A stretch of 64,000 nucleotides of DNA from Setoptus koraiensis (Eukaryota > Arthropoda): NCBI GenBank assembly GCA_048013815.1, contig CM106585.1, positions 21,018,001-21,082,000 of the forward strand. Reading direction: 5' to 3'. The notes beneath the pieces are model-generated. The model worked only from the letters and a program-made list of their open reading frames with translations, was not told where the DNA came from and made no database searches. Each line of letters starts with the position of its first letter. Position 1 is the first letter of the stretch. Position numbers and translations under genes: made by a program. Positions 49,930-61,000 of the stretch are shown piece by piece.

Positions 49930-50112
49930 ATGTTCAGAGTCTCGTGTGTAGTGTTTATATTTGGACTCTATCCAGTTGGCTGGCTGGCTGCTAATGGTAA
50001 TGGCGATAGTTCACCCATGATTTATTATCGTCATGGAAACAACAACGACCAACCGACGATAAACTTGAATTTTGGCAACTCGTCGTATATCCGTTATTTC
50101 GTGTTTCATTGA
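49930..50112 (+). CDS. Possible small secreted peptide (uncertain)
   Basis: From the ATG at 49930 the frame encodes 60 residues. A hydrophobic start (MFRVSCVVFIFGLYPVGW) resembles a signal peptide with a plausible cut after Ala-Ala. It is followed by an Asn-rich stretch ending in YIRYFVFH. It could be a first exon, but no convincing donor was found. It could equally be a chance frame, as no family is recognised. Confidence 0.2.
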   Translation: MFRVSCVVFIFGLYPVGWLAANGNGDSSPMIYYRHGNNNDQPTINLNFGNSSYIRYFVFH

Positions 50113-51026
50113 GCAACGCCTAGTAGTAAGAGGCGGCAGCAACAGGTCCTCTTCCTAATGATAATTCATCATCGCAACTAGAGCAACTATGGCGTGAGCA
50201 ACAAGCCAGACGAGGCTCAGGCTTGAAAACCTTGAAATGACGACAAGACCAAAATAATTATCGCGCCAGCCTTGACAATTTGCTTGACTCGATACACACA
50301 TGTTATATAAAACTAACTATATAATAGTACAGGTATGCAAAAGTGCAAGCACGATTCAGCGCTAAATAGGCTGACATCATCTAGGAAAAGTGAAAGTCTT
50401 CCTTATTGTACCATTATATTATTATTAAAACAATGTTATATGATAGCCAGTTATATAACGACCTTTCTCTGTCGCTCTCTTACATTTTGGCAATATCATT
50501 CCATTAAGGATACGACCGCCAGTTAATTTAAGCTCGTCGTTATATCATGGCTAACACACGGGACATGATTAGCTTGACTGGCTAGCCAGTTTGGGTTGTG
50601 CCGGCTGTTCCTGATTTTGGAATTCCTGATATTTTTTGTTTGTTTGTGTGTCTGTGCTGCCTGATTATGCCTGATGAAGCACACAATAAAACTGGCGAAT
50701 TGGGCCTACCTCTCGCCAGTTTCAGCCTAAACAACAATGTCAACTAGATAGCAGTGGCCTGTTCAACCAGAGACAAGGCCAACAAATAAGCCCTACATTA
50801 TTGATGATATTGAATGATATATCAAATAATGTCGGCACACATTTCACAATCATTCAGCGCTATCTTCGCCAAGACGAAACATCCTCGTCGAGTTGCATGA
50901 TTATTTTGTTCAAGTCAAATCAATCAGTCAGTGGTCATCGTCATCGTTATACCCGTTCCATCTCATTAAGGCCCCGCTGTGAAAGCCCCCAGTGAATCTC
51001 ACATCATGTTTCATCAGATTGACAAA
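50113..51026. other. Non-coding, 5' flank of the cysteine-rich secreted protein gene
   Basis: About 0.9 kb of intergenic sequence contain nothing I can support. Confidence 0.4.
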
Positions 51027-52136
51027 ATGCAGCTCATTTTATTGGCTGCGCTAGTGGCAAGCGGTAAGTATGACATAATAATAAAATCATTGCTCAACAA
51101 TAACCATACGTGCTGATAATTCTCAATTTGATTTTTCTCATCATCATCATGATATCATGTCATTGTGTGTGTGTCGTCATTAGTTGCCATCATCGGCTAC
51201 AGTCAACAGATAGCGCCCAGAAGCGTTTCGTCTGGTGGCGCGAATGCAAACAGCAAGAAAGAATTGGATTGTACAAATAAACGCGAACGCTTGGACGAGT
51301 GCGGCTTGGCCCAGGGTTTCTCCTTCATCTTTGACGGCTTTCAATATCCAACGAATCAATCGTCGCTACTCAAGTCTTGCAAACGCCAATCAGAGGCCTT
51401 CAAATGCTTGAAACATTACGCCAAATGTTTGTCGCCACTGTCGAGACAGGTTCTTAGTGCCATCATAGCGGGAAGAATCAAATACAACAAGAAATTGTGC
51501 GCGGAACAGTTGGGCGACTTCAACGGCCGTTTCATCGACACGTTCAAGTGCATGTCCAAGGTGAGCATATTATTAAATTATATTCCTTCATCTTGAAATC
51601 TGAAAATCACAGTACTCAAAATTGATCACAAATAATAACTTGTGCATATCTCATTGGCAACGGCAGTTCAAGAATCTCATGGAGAAAGGCGTCAAAGCGG
51701 AAGTGTTTGCCGCGGTCGTTTCTGAGGCCATTGCCGCGGGCAAAATCGAGTCGAGCGATATAAGACTGAAGCACGCCTGTTGCGCCGTCTCGGAAATCAA
51801 GAGGGTGAGTCGATCGGACGATCATATGTTCAATCAACAGTTGTTTGCAAATCACTAACCGAAATCACTATCCATTCAAAAAACTCGCACTTATCAATGT
51901 ATTACCCAAAACAGCAATACATTGATTCGAGCAGGCCCCAATGCGGCCAATTTGCTGGTTCCATCGGCGATCTCATCGATTCCTATTTGGCCGATTCCAT
52001 CGGCATCATATGTCCGGATTTCGACAAGGGAATGCAATTCTGTGACAAATTGCCAAAGCTCAACATGACCAAAGAGGCCAAGTCGAAATTTTTCATTTTG
52101 CCCGTCATAGACGTTGTGCAAATGCTCACCAATTAG
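51027..52136 (+). CDS. Secreted cysteine-rich protein, four exons
   Basis: Exons are 51027-51063, 51184-51560, 51667-51804 and 51915-52136. All junctions are GT-AG and the phases agree (1, 0, 0), giving 257 residues. An alternative ATG lies seven codons upstream at 51006. The start MQLILLAALVASVAIIG is a signal peptide that straddles the first intron. The mature part has twelve cysteines, including LDC, DEC, KSC, FKC, AKC, KLC, a CC pair, PQC, IIC and QFC, and is mostly helical in character. The spacing recalls the arthropod 27-kDa haemolymph glycoprotein family (DUF1397), but I hold that only weakly. AATAAA at 52274-52279 is the probable polyadenylation signal. Confidence 0.85.
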
Positions 52137-52273
52137 ACCAATATATCACATCACTGTATCTGCACCATATCATCATGCACAAACACATTTTTTTATATAT
52201 TTTATTTTATATATTTAACTCACGCTCGCCCTCTATGAACTAACTCGTATCACCGTATAAAGTAAAAAAGAAA

Positions 52274-52279
52274 AATAAA
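52274..52279 (+). promoter_or_regulatory. Polyadenylation signal AATAAA
   Basis: An exact AATAAA lies 138 bases after the stop codon of the cysteine-rich secreted protein gene. Confidence 0.5.
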
Positions 52280-55200
52280 GTTCACCATCAACCTCAATAC
52301 AGTAAATACAGTTTATGCGATGGCCGCATGAGATGCGATCAAAACAATTTGTCACAATGTCGCATGATATGCCAATCTGTTTGTGAGTTGCGGCATCTTT
52401 GTTGTTCATTACGCTGACGTAATTGATATCGATTTCACGCTCGATTAGCCGATTATATCGGACAACAATCAGCCGAGAGTTCAGTGCAAAAATCTGACAA
52501 TGGCCAGGTAGCAAAATAAAGTTTGATCGCAGTTTGCACACAACAAAAACTGATCACTGATTACGCGCAATATGGGCACGTATCGGTATGGCGTGCCCTG
52601 TTGCTCACGCTTGTCACCGGGCCAGCAGAACAATGAAATGAATAATAATGATAAATATTATGCCACTGCAACTGGACCAGGCGCATTGCAACGCGTTGTC
52701 ACGTGCTAGTGGCCCCAATTTGCATAATGCACTCACTGGATTTGCGACTGCGCTTGTGTGTTAGCGATGATGTTGGCGTTGTTGTGCCGGCATTTGTTGC
52801 CAGTGCCAGCACTTGCACACGGGCAACAACCAAGTGGATTTTGCAATCTCTTGCTTCGATCTAAAGCCTCTTTTTTGTTGTTGCTGTTTGCTGTTGGTTG
52901 TGCTGCGCGGCGACGCGACCACGTCCGCTGGCCGCCTCGCAATCGAGTATATGCTGGGATTTATTTGTGTGTGTGTCTCATGGTATGAGGCTCTTCGGCG
53001 ACTGACACACAAGCGGATAAACGTCACAACACATCGAGGCGACCAGCAGATTAGCGTATCAGCGGTAGTCAATGTCAACAGCATCTCGACATGCTGGCAT
53101 CAGTTAATTATAATGAGTTCGCTTGTTTGAAACAACAGCGACAGACAACGGCTCATTGGGCCAGTCGGGCCGGCGTTTAGTCACACTGTTGGACTAACAG
53201 TGTTGTCCAGAGGCCGTTTGTTGGCGATTGGACACGGCCGAGCATGTGCTGCCGCTGCCAGTGTTTGCTCTCACGGCCGCCCGATTGATAAAATCAGATC
53301 CATCGTTTGTTATCCGTCAAGCCGCGCCAGCCACTGGCAACAGCACAGAGGACACATTTAAATTTAAATGACTTCCTCGTGTTATGACTGCCAGCAGCCA
53401 AATACACTGATTACTGGCCGACCGGCCAGCGCATTAGTTACGGCGCAAAATCGGCTGATCGGTCGGGCAAAACTGCATTAGTGATTCAGTGTTGTGGCGT
53501 TTATTTCGAGCACGACAACAACAATATAAATCATTCAATTTAGTAGTCGGCGTCACAATTGAGCGACACAATGACAATCGTGTCGCTTGTAATGGCGTAA
53601 TGTTGGTCGCCAATGTTTACTCTCTGTTTACTATCTGTTGCTGGTCAGCGGTGGCTTGTGAACGACAAACACACTTTGGCCACTGTCCACTAACGGCTCG
53701 TTTATTTCGGCCATTCGTTGGCGCACTCGCCGATAAAATAGCGCCCAAATTAACTGGCCCTTTTATACGGCTCTCCAATTGTGCCGTGCTTTGCAGTGCA
53801 ATGCTTGCACCGTGTAGCGTGCTGTTGCTCCAGTTTTGTCAGCTCGCAACAAAGTCAAATCAAATGCTCACATTGTGTGTGACATTGAAAATGTTTTACC
53901 TGGTTGTTGCTGTCATTGGACAGCACAACGCTGCTCCGACAACAATGCTCGCCGATGGGGGACGCGTCGAAAATAAATTTATCGCTCTTGTTTGCTCTTC
54001 TTCTGGCTCGTCTGGCTCGTCTGTTGCTGTTGCTGTTGCTGGCTCGTCCGCCGCTGGCTCGTCCGCCGCTGCTGGCTCGTCCGCGACCAACTGCGATTCT
54101 TTGTGGACACCTTTGTGTTGTTGTGCTCGCATGCATAAATGGCAAATAAACAGCAACGACGACAACAAATAACGAGCAATACAAAGAGACGGAGAGACCT
54201 ATAGTCACAACACGACACATTGTTCGCGCACTGGGGAACACACAGTTTGATTGTGGCCAAAAGTGGCCAACTGCCTTCGAAGCGCCCATTCAAATTCAAA
54301 TCGCGAATGCAATTCGAAGCCGCTCAGTCGCAATTGCGAACGGCGCTCGCGTCTCCCGTCTCTCGTGTCGCGGCGCAATCACCGCGGCGCTCTGGCCCTG
54401 ACAGTCCGATCGCCACAGTCCGATCGGCACATCACGATGGGAACACGTCGAACAACACGTCGGGCGGACTTCACGTGGCGCACAACAACTGGTGTCGTTC
54501 GGCCGAGAAGCTGCCAAATGGAATGGCCAACGACGCTGATTTGCCAGCGCACCAAATGGATGGTGTTGCAGCTCGGACGCACCGCGGTCCCGTCGAACCG
54601 TCGACGCGATGCACTCTCAACTAATTGTCACTAACTAAGTGAGCGAGAGAGAGAGAGAGAGCGAAAAAAAGAATTTGTCAGTTGCATCTTGAGCCAGTTG
54701 GCATTCTTTGCGCCGGCCGAGCTCATCAATCAAGCCAACGAGCCACGTCAGCAGCGGGCCGAATTCGGGCCGAACCAAGGTCGGCCCATTTAAACAGGTG
54801 ACAGTTATTTATGTGTGTGTCGCAGCCGATATCAGCAGAGTTTTCTTGTTGCCGTTTTGCGGCGATATGTGCCGCCGGCGACAGCTCTCAGGAGCACTAA
54901 TTGCAACGGCCAGCGTGCCGTTATGCGGGCCGTCGTTATCAATTAACGGCGACGTGCAAACCGAGCGTCTATTTCTGTCATTTGTCTAATTGAGTTTCGG
55001 GTCATCTGGAGCGCACACCGGCATAGCGGGCCGGACAGTCACAACAATCGGACAGCCTCATCGATTGGCACTCATTTGGCACCCATTTGGCGCTGCTCAA
55101 TGAGTTGTGAGTGTTTGCTGCGTCTGACCGCTGGCACATGTCGGTGGTTGCAGTGTTTGCATTGGACATTCGAGACTTGAGATTGGAAATTGGCGACATT

Positions 55201-57991
55201 CACAATATTTCAATATTTTGTTGATATTTGAATATCCGACAGCGAGCGCTGTGAGACGGGCGCAATTGGAGCCCGCCAAACAGCGCCAAAGTGTGGCCGT
55301 GCCGCGGACATTATGGTCGCTATTGAATGCATTCCAACGCTGTCCACTGGCTGACCAACGCTGTCCACTGGCTGACCAACGCTGTCCACTGGCTGACCAA
55401 CGCTGTCCATTGGCTGACCAACGCTGACCAGCACGGGTGACGGATACGCGCACCAGTGATGAACTCATCAACGTCCACACCGTTTAGTGATTAGGCCAGC
55501 GAGCGTCAGCAAGTGGGCAGCGTTTTGTTTCGACAAGCGCACTGGCCAACATTCGATACAATGTTGTTGCTGCTTGTTCGCCATTGTTCGCTCGCATACG
55601 CGCTTATAAATGAGCGAGTCTGGCGGAATATTCTCAGAATTCTAAATTTAGCATTCTAAAGTGATTGTTGTGAGCGAGGGCGCGCCAGCGTTTGTGGCCT
55701 TGCCCAAGAATAGCAACGCCATCATTAGCAGCGGACAGTTGACGCGCTCAGTGCACAATTTAAGTCGCTGCCCAACGCATGCCGTTGTGGCATGGAAACC
55801 GTGAACGAACAGAACAAGTGACCACGATCACAGATAAATCAAGTGGGATCAACATTTTTGCGGCCCTCGTCCACTGGTGGACAGAGGAGACAAACAATGC
55901 GCCACGCCAAAGTGCACAACGTTACAAAAACAACAGTTCAGTTTATAAACAAATGGCTAGACTGCGCCACCAGCTAATGGACTGACCGTATCTAATGAGA
56001 CTGTGCAGCATCTCATTGGGATGTGTTTGTTTGAGCCATCATCTGTGCTGACGACACAAACAAACAAACAGTAGTGCGTATCGTTAATTAGCGAGCCAAT
56101 GGTCAGTTTGCAGCCTCTCGCAGCCTCTTGCAGCCTCTTGCGGCAGCGCTGTGATGAGAAAAACCGCTGCACTTGTCACTGCTGACAGTGTCGCGAATGG
56201 CCACCAGTTTGCATCAGCACGCATCACGCACCATCGGGCCCATCAACAGTGTATACGCATGGTCGTGGACACTGAAAACATACTGTTAATCTGGCAATTT
56301 CATTTATTTATTTATTTGGTGCTTGTCGCCGTTTTGCACCGCAGGCTCGTTATTGTGCCGTCCGGTTGATATCACATCTATGACACTCGTAGCCGGCCAC
56401 CAACTGGACGGCCGCGCTCAACGGCTTCGGTGCCCATTAGCGCGCCAAGTGTACCCGCAACAACTGGCGTGCATCTCGTCAAATTAATTGACCGCAACCG
56501 CGCCATCATGCGCTGGCACTCATCTCTGCCATAGCGTCGCCATGCTAGCCGCTTATTATGGTCGTCATCGCCACGATGACGATGACGACCGTAATAAGCG
56601 ATAATGAAAACGAGACAAATCTAACGAACGAAACAAAAGCGATCAACGATTCGACGTGCCGCCGCCCGCTAACTATGCTGGCGATTGCCCGAGTCAACCT
56701 GATTGCAGGCCCACTGTGCTCCAATTGCTCGTTGCAACGGCCGCTTTTGCCAATCCAACCAGCAACGGCAATAAACAACAACAATCATATTGCACAACAA
56801 CTTGTTGTTGTTGCCTAGTTGTTGTCCTAGTTGACTCGCCTCATAAACGACGCCATAACAAAAAAGTTTCAGCCAGCACACATCGAGTCGACATAATTGA
56901 CTCACTGCGACGACTGTGAGCTTAAATGAAGAAGTCATAAACTACTGGTGCTGCTGCTGCTGCTGCTACACAAATAAGTTAATTAATAAGTTGCCATTGT
57001 AACACACACACACACACACACGAAAGATCTAGGTTGCAAGATATCGCTTGGCGCAACCTGACAAACTAATAACATAACAGCTGCAATCGTTATCTATGCT
57101 GCAAACCACCCTAATTGTAGTGGACGACAAATACAAGACCAATGCTTATGCAAATAGTAGCGCAACGAGAAACAGCCCCTAAAACAACGACAACAACAAG
57201 TGCTGTTATTTGTCAACACAGACAGACATTTTATAAACAGATTACGCAAGCATCCAGCAGTATCTAGCAGCATTTCTTCCTAAACGCACACACTTTGCCA
57301 GCGACAGCGTTGTCCTAAAAACGACGACAATATACCCACTGCCACGGTGGTTGTACTGTCTTGGCAAGCTTGTGCCACAGCAGCTGCCACAAACCTATTT
57401 TATAAGGCTATCGCAAGCTAACTGTTGTTGGCTTCGAAATAACTGTCAAGTTTGGCTTGACACACCTGAGACACAGTGTATAAACTGTGCACAACTATAA
57501 TTAGTATCTTGATTGGGCTGACACTAAAAAGAAGGACACATAAACCTAGCGAGCGACTTTGCGATGACATATTTACTAGGCAACTTGTATACTGGTAGCT
57601 TGAAACGAGCTGGTCGTCGTCGTTGCCGCTGTTGTTGTTGCTCGGTTGTGTCCACAACGATCTTTTCTTGTTTGTCTGTTTGTTGTTGTTCTCTATTTTA
57701 CTCTGTGTAACTGCGGCCGATGTAGCACCGAAATCACACATCTCTTATATCACATTCAATTCCGATCTCTAAGTAGCAGTACACACAATATTAATGTCTG
57801 TTTGATGTTGATTAGCCACCGAAACAGATATATATAAATCATTCAAATCTTATCTGGTGTCGTCACTATTATAGCCGTCCATCAATCCATAGCCCAATAG
57901 TAGCGGTAGTTATTATAATCTCGTCATCAGCGGCAATCAATTGTCACAAGTTGCGTCATCAATTGGCCCAAAGTGTCCCCCATCAGATAAT
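52280..57991. other. Gene-poor GC-richer region with minisatellites
   Basis: About 5.7 kb have no recognisable gene. The longest frame (53600-54172 from its first ATG) overlaps several antisense open frames and a Ser/Ala-coding tandem repeat and is not convincing. Composition and recurring words match 40454-49929. Confidence 0.4.
55335..55426 (+). repeat. Minisatellite, 21-bp unit
   Basis: Four copies of a 21-bp unit beginning caacgctgtccactggctga, the last with one C-to-T change, followed by a partial copy. Confidence 0.8.
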
Positions 57992-59576
57992 ATGGCTACC
58001 ACAAGATCAATGTTGCTGGCCAGCAGCAGCAACAACAACAACAAGGCCACGCTCTCTTGCACGGCCCTGTTATTAATTATGTTGGGTACATCAATTCAGA
58101 TCAATCAAGTTAACACATTGCCAGCTTTTCTCTACAACTTTGCCTCATCACTTACAAATTCTCAACAATCATCTCAATCGTCCACACCTGTGCCGCCAAC
58201 GCAATCAACTGCAAACAGCAACAACAACAACAACAGCAATCAACTCAATCAACAAGTGGCCAGCGAGCCAATGCTCAAATCTGGCCCAAATGTTGCGCTA
58301 TCTAACGATAACGTGGCACTGTCTCAATTGGCCAAACAAGACAATCAATTATCGGCACCTATCAACACCAACGACCAACAGCAGCAGCAGCAGCAACAAC
58401 AACAACAACAACAGCAACTACAGCAACAGCAGCTCATACAAAAGGCCGCCACCGGATTGCAGCAGCAACTATCGTCCATGCAAGCTCAGGCTCAGCGACA
58501 ATTGACTGGGCAAAATCCTAAATTTCACATGCTCGAGGTGCTGTCCAACATGGGCAAGGCCATTCAGCAGCAATTGTTGAGCGCAAATGGCAATATACAA
58601 ATAATAACATCTCCGGCTTTGGGTTCAGCCAACAGCAAGAAGGTGAGTGGCTAGTTGATGGTGGCTCGTTGGGTGTCTCACAATTGTCAGATCAAATAAT
58701 TGATGTTGTTGTCACATTGTCTTACGTTGAAATATAATTAACACCACACCACAATTATAGAACGAATACCAGGCGATCGGCGCACCACCAAGCGACCAGC
58801 AGCAACAGCAGCAGCAGCAGCAGGCCAACAAAGTGGCCCCCGCATTGTCGCCAATTGGGGCGCCAGGCTTGTTGGGCGCTTCCGGCGCGCCTGTAACATC
58901 CACCGGCATGGGCGGCAATTACAGAGAGCAGGGCGAACAAATCAGACAGGATATTGTGCGCAGAGCCGGACAGTTGCAGCAGGTGCTGAGTTCATCGATG
59001 GAGGTGATAAAGGACAAAGGCGACGTCATTGTGAAGCGTCTGCTGGAGCAGCTCAACAGTCGGCTCGACCTGGCCAAGTCCAAGGCGGACAAGATCATCA
59101 ATGAGGTAACGTAATGCTGCAACAGAAATTCATAATGTCTATGCAAACAACAATGTCTGTGCAAGCAACAATATCTGTGCAAAATAATCTTTAGCCAGGC
59201 ACAAGTGTCAGCACAAGTCGACTAACGATGATTCTCTCTACTGCACCCACCGACATGTATCTTGTTGGGGCACGCGCAGCCCGTGGCCAACGAAATGGGC
59301 GTCAAGACGCTGAACGCCATCAATCAGGGATTGCACAATCTCAACAATATTATCACCAATATTGTCAATAGATTTGATTTGACCGCAAGCAAGGAAGCGA
59401 GCGCCTCACAAAAGATTGCGGCCGGCTTGGCCGCTCTAAACTCGCCAAATGGAGCAGAGAAATTGAGACAACAATTTCAGCAGAGTGTGTCTGGCGCTAG
59501 CGTTGCTGTTGCACAACAGAATGCAGCACAACAGCAAGCGGCGGCCAACACACAATTAGTGCGACAACAGCAATGA
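57992..59576 (+). CDS. Secreted Gln-rich protein with amphipathic helices, three exons
   Basis: Exons are 57992-58642, 58761-59105 and 59280-59576, all phase 0 with GT-AG borders, giving 430 residues. An N-terminal hydrophobic segment (TALLLIMLGTSIQINQV) is a likely signal peptide starting about 20 residues in. An Asn/Gln/Ser-rich part with a long poly-Gln run follows. Exons 2 and 3 encode charged helical segments (for example QIRQDIVRRAGQLQQVL, VIVKRLLEQLNSRLDLAKSK and LNNIITNIVNRFDL) with regular hydrophobic spacing, like lipid-binding or self-associating helices. No known family is recognised. Its stop codon abuts that of the minus-strand gene at 59577-59897. Confidence 0.75.
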
Positions 59577-59897
59577 CTACTCACCTAATAATTTCCACGT
59601 CTCCTGTTTATTTATATATAGATTGATTTTGGGCAATGTGGCAAGCGCTTGGTTTGTTTGTTGCTGTTGAGGTTGTGGTTGCTGTTGTGGTTGTAGTTGT
59701 GCTTGATGTTGGGACGAGGCGAGCATGTGTTGTTGGTGATGGCGTCGTTGATGATGATAGTGTTGTTGTTGTTGCAAATACTGTTGTTGATTGAGGTGCA
59801 TGGATGCGGGCATGCCCACCAATCCGATTGCTGTGACAACTTGCGACGCACACAACACCACTATTGCCACTGACCTCACGTATTGATGGCACTTCAT
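59577..59897 (-). CDS. Small secreted Gln/His-rich protein (may continue by splicing)
   Basis: From the ATG at 59897 the frame encodes 106 residues. A good signal peptide (MKCHQYVRSVAIVVLCASQ, then VVTAIG) is followed by a Gln/His-rich body with many QQQ and HHQ blocks and the end TLPKINLYINKQETWKLLGE. The last codons read TTAG|GTGAGTAG, so a consensus donor lies exactly at the stop. The frame may therefore splice onward to an exon further left, antisense to the neighbouring gene. No such exon was found. No family is recognised. Confidence 0.5.
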   Translation of the reverse strand: MKCHQYVRSVAIVVLCASQVVTAIGLVGMPASMHLNQQQYLQQQQHYHHQRRHHQQHMLASSQHQAQLQPQQQPQPQQQQTNQALATLPKINLYINKQETWKLLGE

Positions 59898-60181
59898 TTT
59901 TAATTCAATTCGGTCGATACTCAATTCTACTATTAATATCTTATGTTTACACTGACCACTATTACTATTTTGTGTCTTGCTGCTGGCAATTATGTTGTGT
60001 GTTATGATGTTATTGTGGGGCCAATTGGGGTGCTGGCGTCAGTTATTGTCGTTGTTTTGTCGCCGGCTGTTTGCAGACTGCGCGAAATTGACTGTGTGTT
60101 GAGTTGCTTGCTATCAGCGTGTCCTCGTCACTTGTTGCCCGTTTTGCATGTGAGCCGTCGAGTTGACCGACGCGATCAGTA

Positions 60182-60280
60182 GAACGAAAACGCATCGAAT
60201 CGAACAAAAACGCATCGAACGAAAAAGCATCGAACGAAAAAGCATCGAACGAAAAAGCATCGAACGAAAAAGCATCGAAC
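60182..60280 (+). repeat. Minisatellite, 15-bp unit
   Basis: Tandem copies of gaacgaaaaagcatc, four near-perfect units preceded by two more diverged ones. Read on the minus strand, one frame gives repeats of CFFVR, but this is not considered coding. Confidence 0.8.
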
Positions 60281-60913
60281 AGCGCAAATCGAACGAGTCA
60301 CAACAATCGAACCATCCCAGTGCGTCGACTCATCACTGGTGCCCAGTGCGCATGCGCCCCTCCCCCCTCCCCAACAATTCAATCCGATAATGTGCGCCAG
60401 CTCTATAGCGCACTCTCATCCATCGTGCCGTGGTACACAACTGTAGAACTTGTATCATAGGAGTTCGATGCCATCCACAAGTCCCTGCACTGCCCAGAGC
60501 TATAGTGATGCGCACTATAGTCCACACAACAATGCACACTCTATAGAACACAATCAACGATGCCCATTGCACAAGCGACTGCCACATGATGCCAGCGCCA
60601 TCTAATGCCACACTTATACAGTTTGTATCAATAGTTTATCGAATAAACACACGCTTCCGGCCGACAAAACACAATCCAGGCCAAACATTTCCTTTTCGTT
60701 TGTCCAACAAATTCAATCGGGCAAAACCACCCATATTAGCGCGCTCTTTGCCAACAAAACCTCACTTGTTGCACTGTAAACAACTGTCAACTATATCACT
60801 TTCAACATTTGCGGCCATCAAGACAGCCAAAAACTTCCAATCTCACCCTCTTTAGCTAGAGACTATTACTGACCCAAAGATTACATCTCACATTGATTAG
60901 GTAGATCGGCGCA

Positions 60914-60919
60914 TTTATT
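60914..60919 (-). promoter_or_regulatory. Polyadenylation signal AATAAA (USP8-like gene)
   Basis: TTTATT on the plus strand gives AATAAA about 80 bases after the stop codon at 61001-61003. Confidence 0.4.
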
Positions 60920-61000
60920 GCTCATGATTATATTCGTTGGTGAAGGCGCGGTGAATAAAATTTTTCAATAACATTACATAAAAACAACAAAAGCTACATT

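Larger units (their letters stand above)
59898..61000. other. Intergenic region, with a 15-bp minisatellite
   Basis: There is no supportable gene in 1.1 kb. It contains the tandem repeat at 60182-60280 and a probable polyadenylation word for the USP8-like gene at 60914-60919. Confidence 0.45.

Noticed and set aside
53600-54172. 190-codon frame with a hydrophobic start
   Set aside because: Several antisense frames are open over the same bases, the Ser/Ala end is a tandem repeat, and no splice or family evidence supports it.
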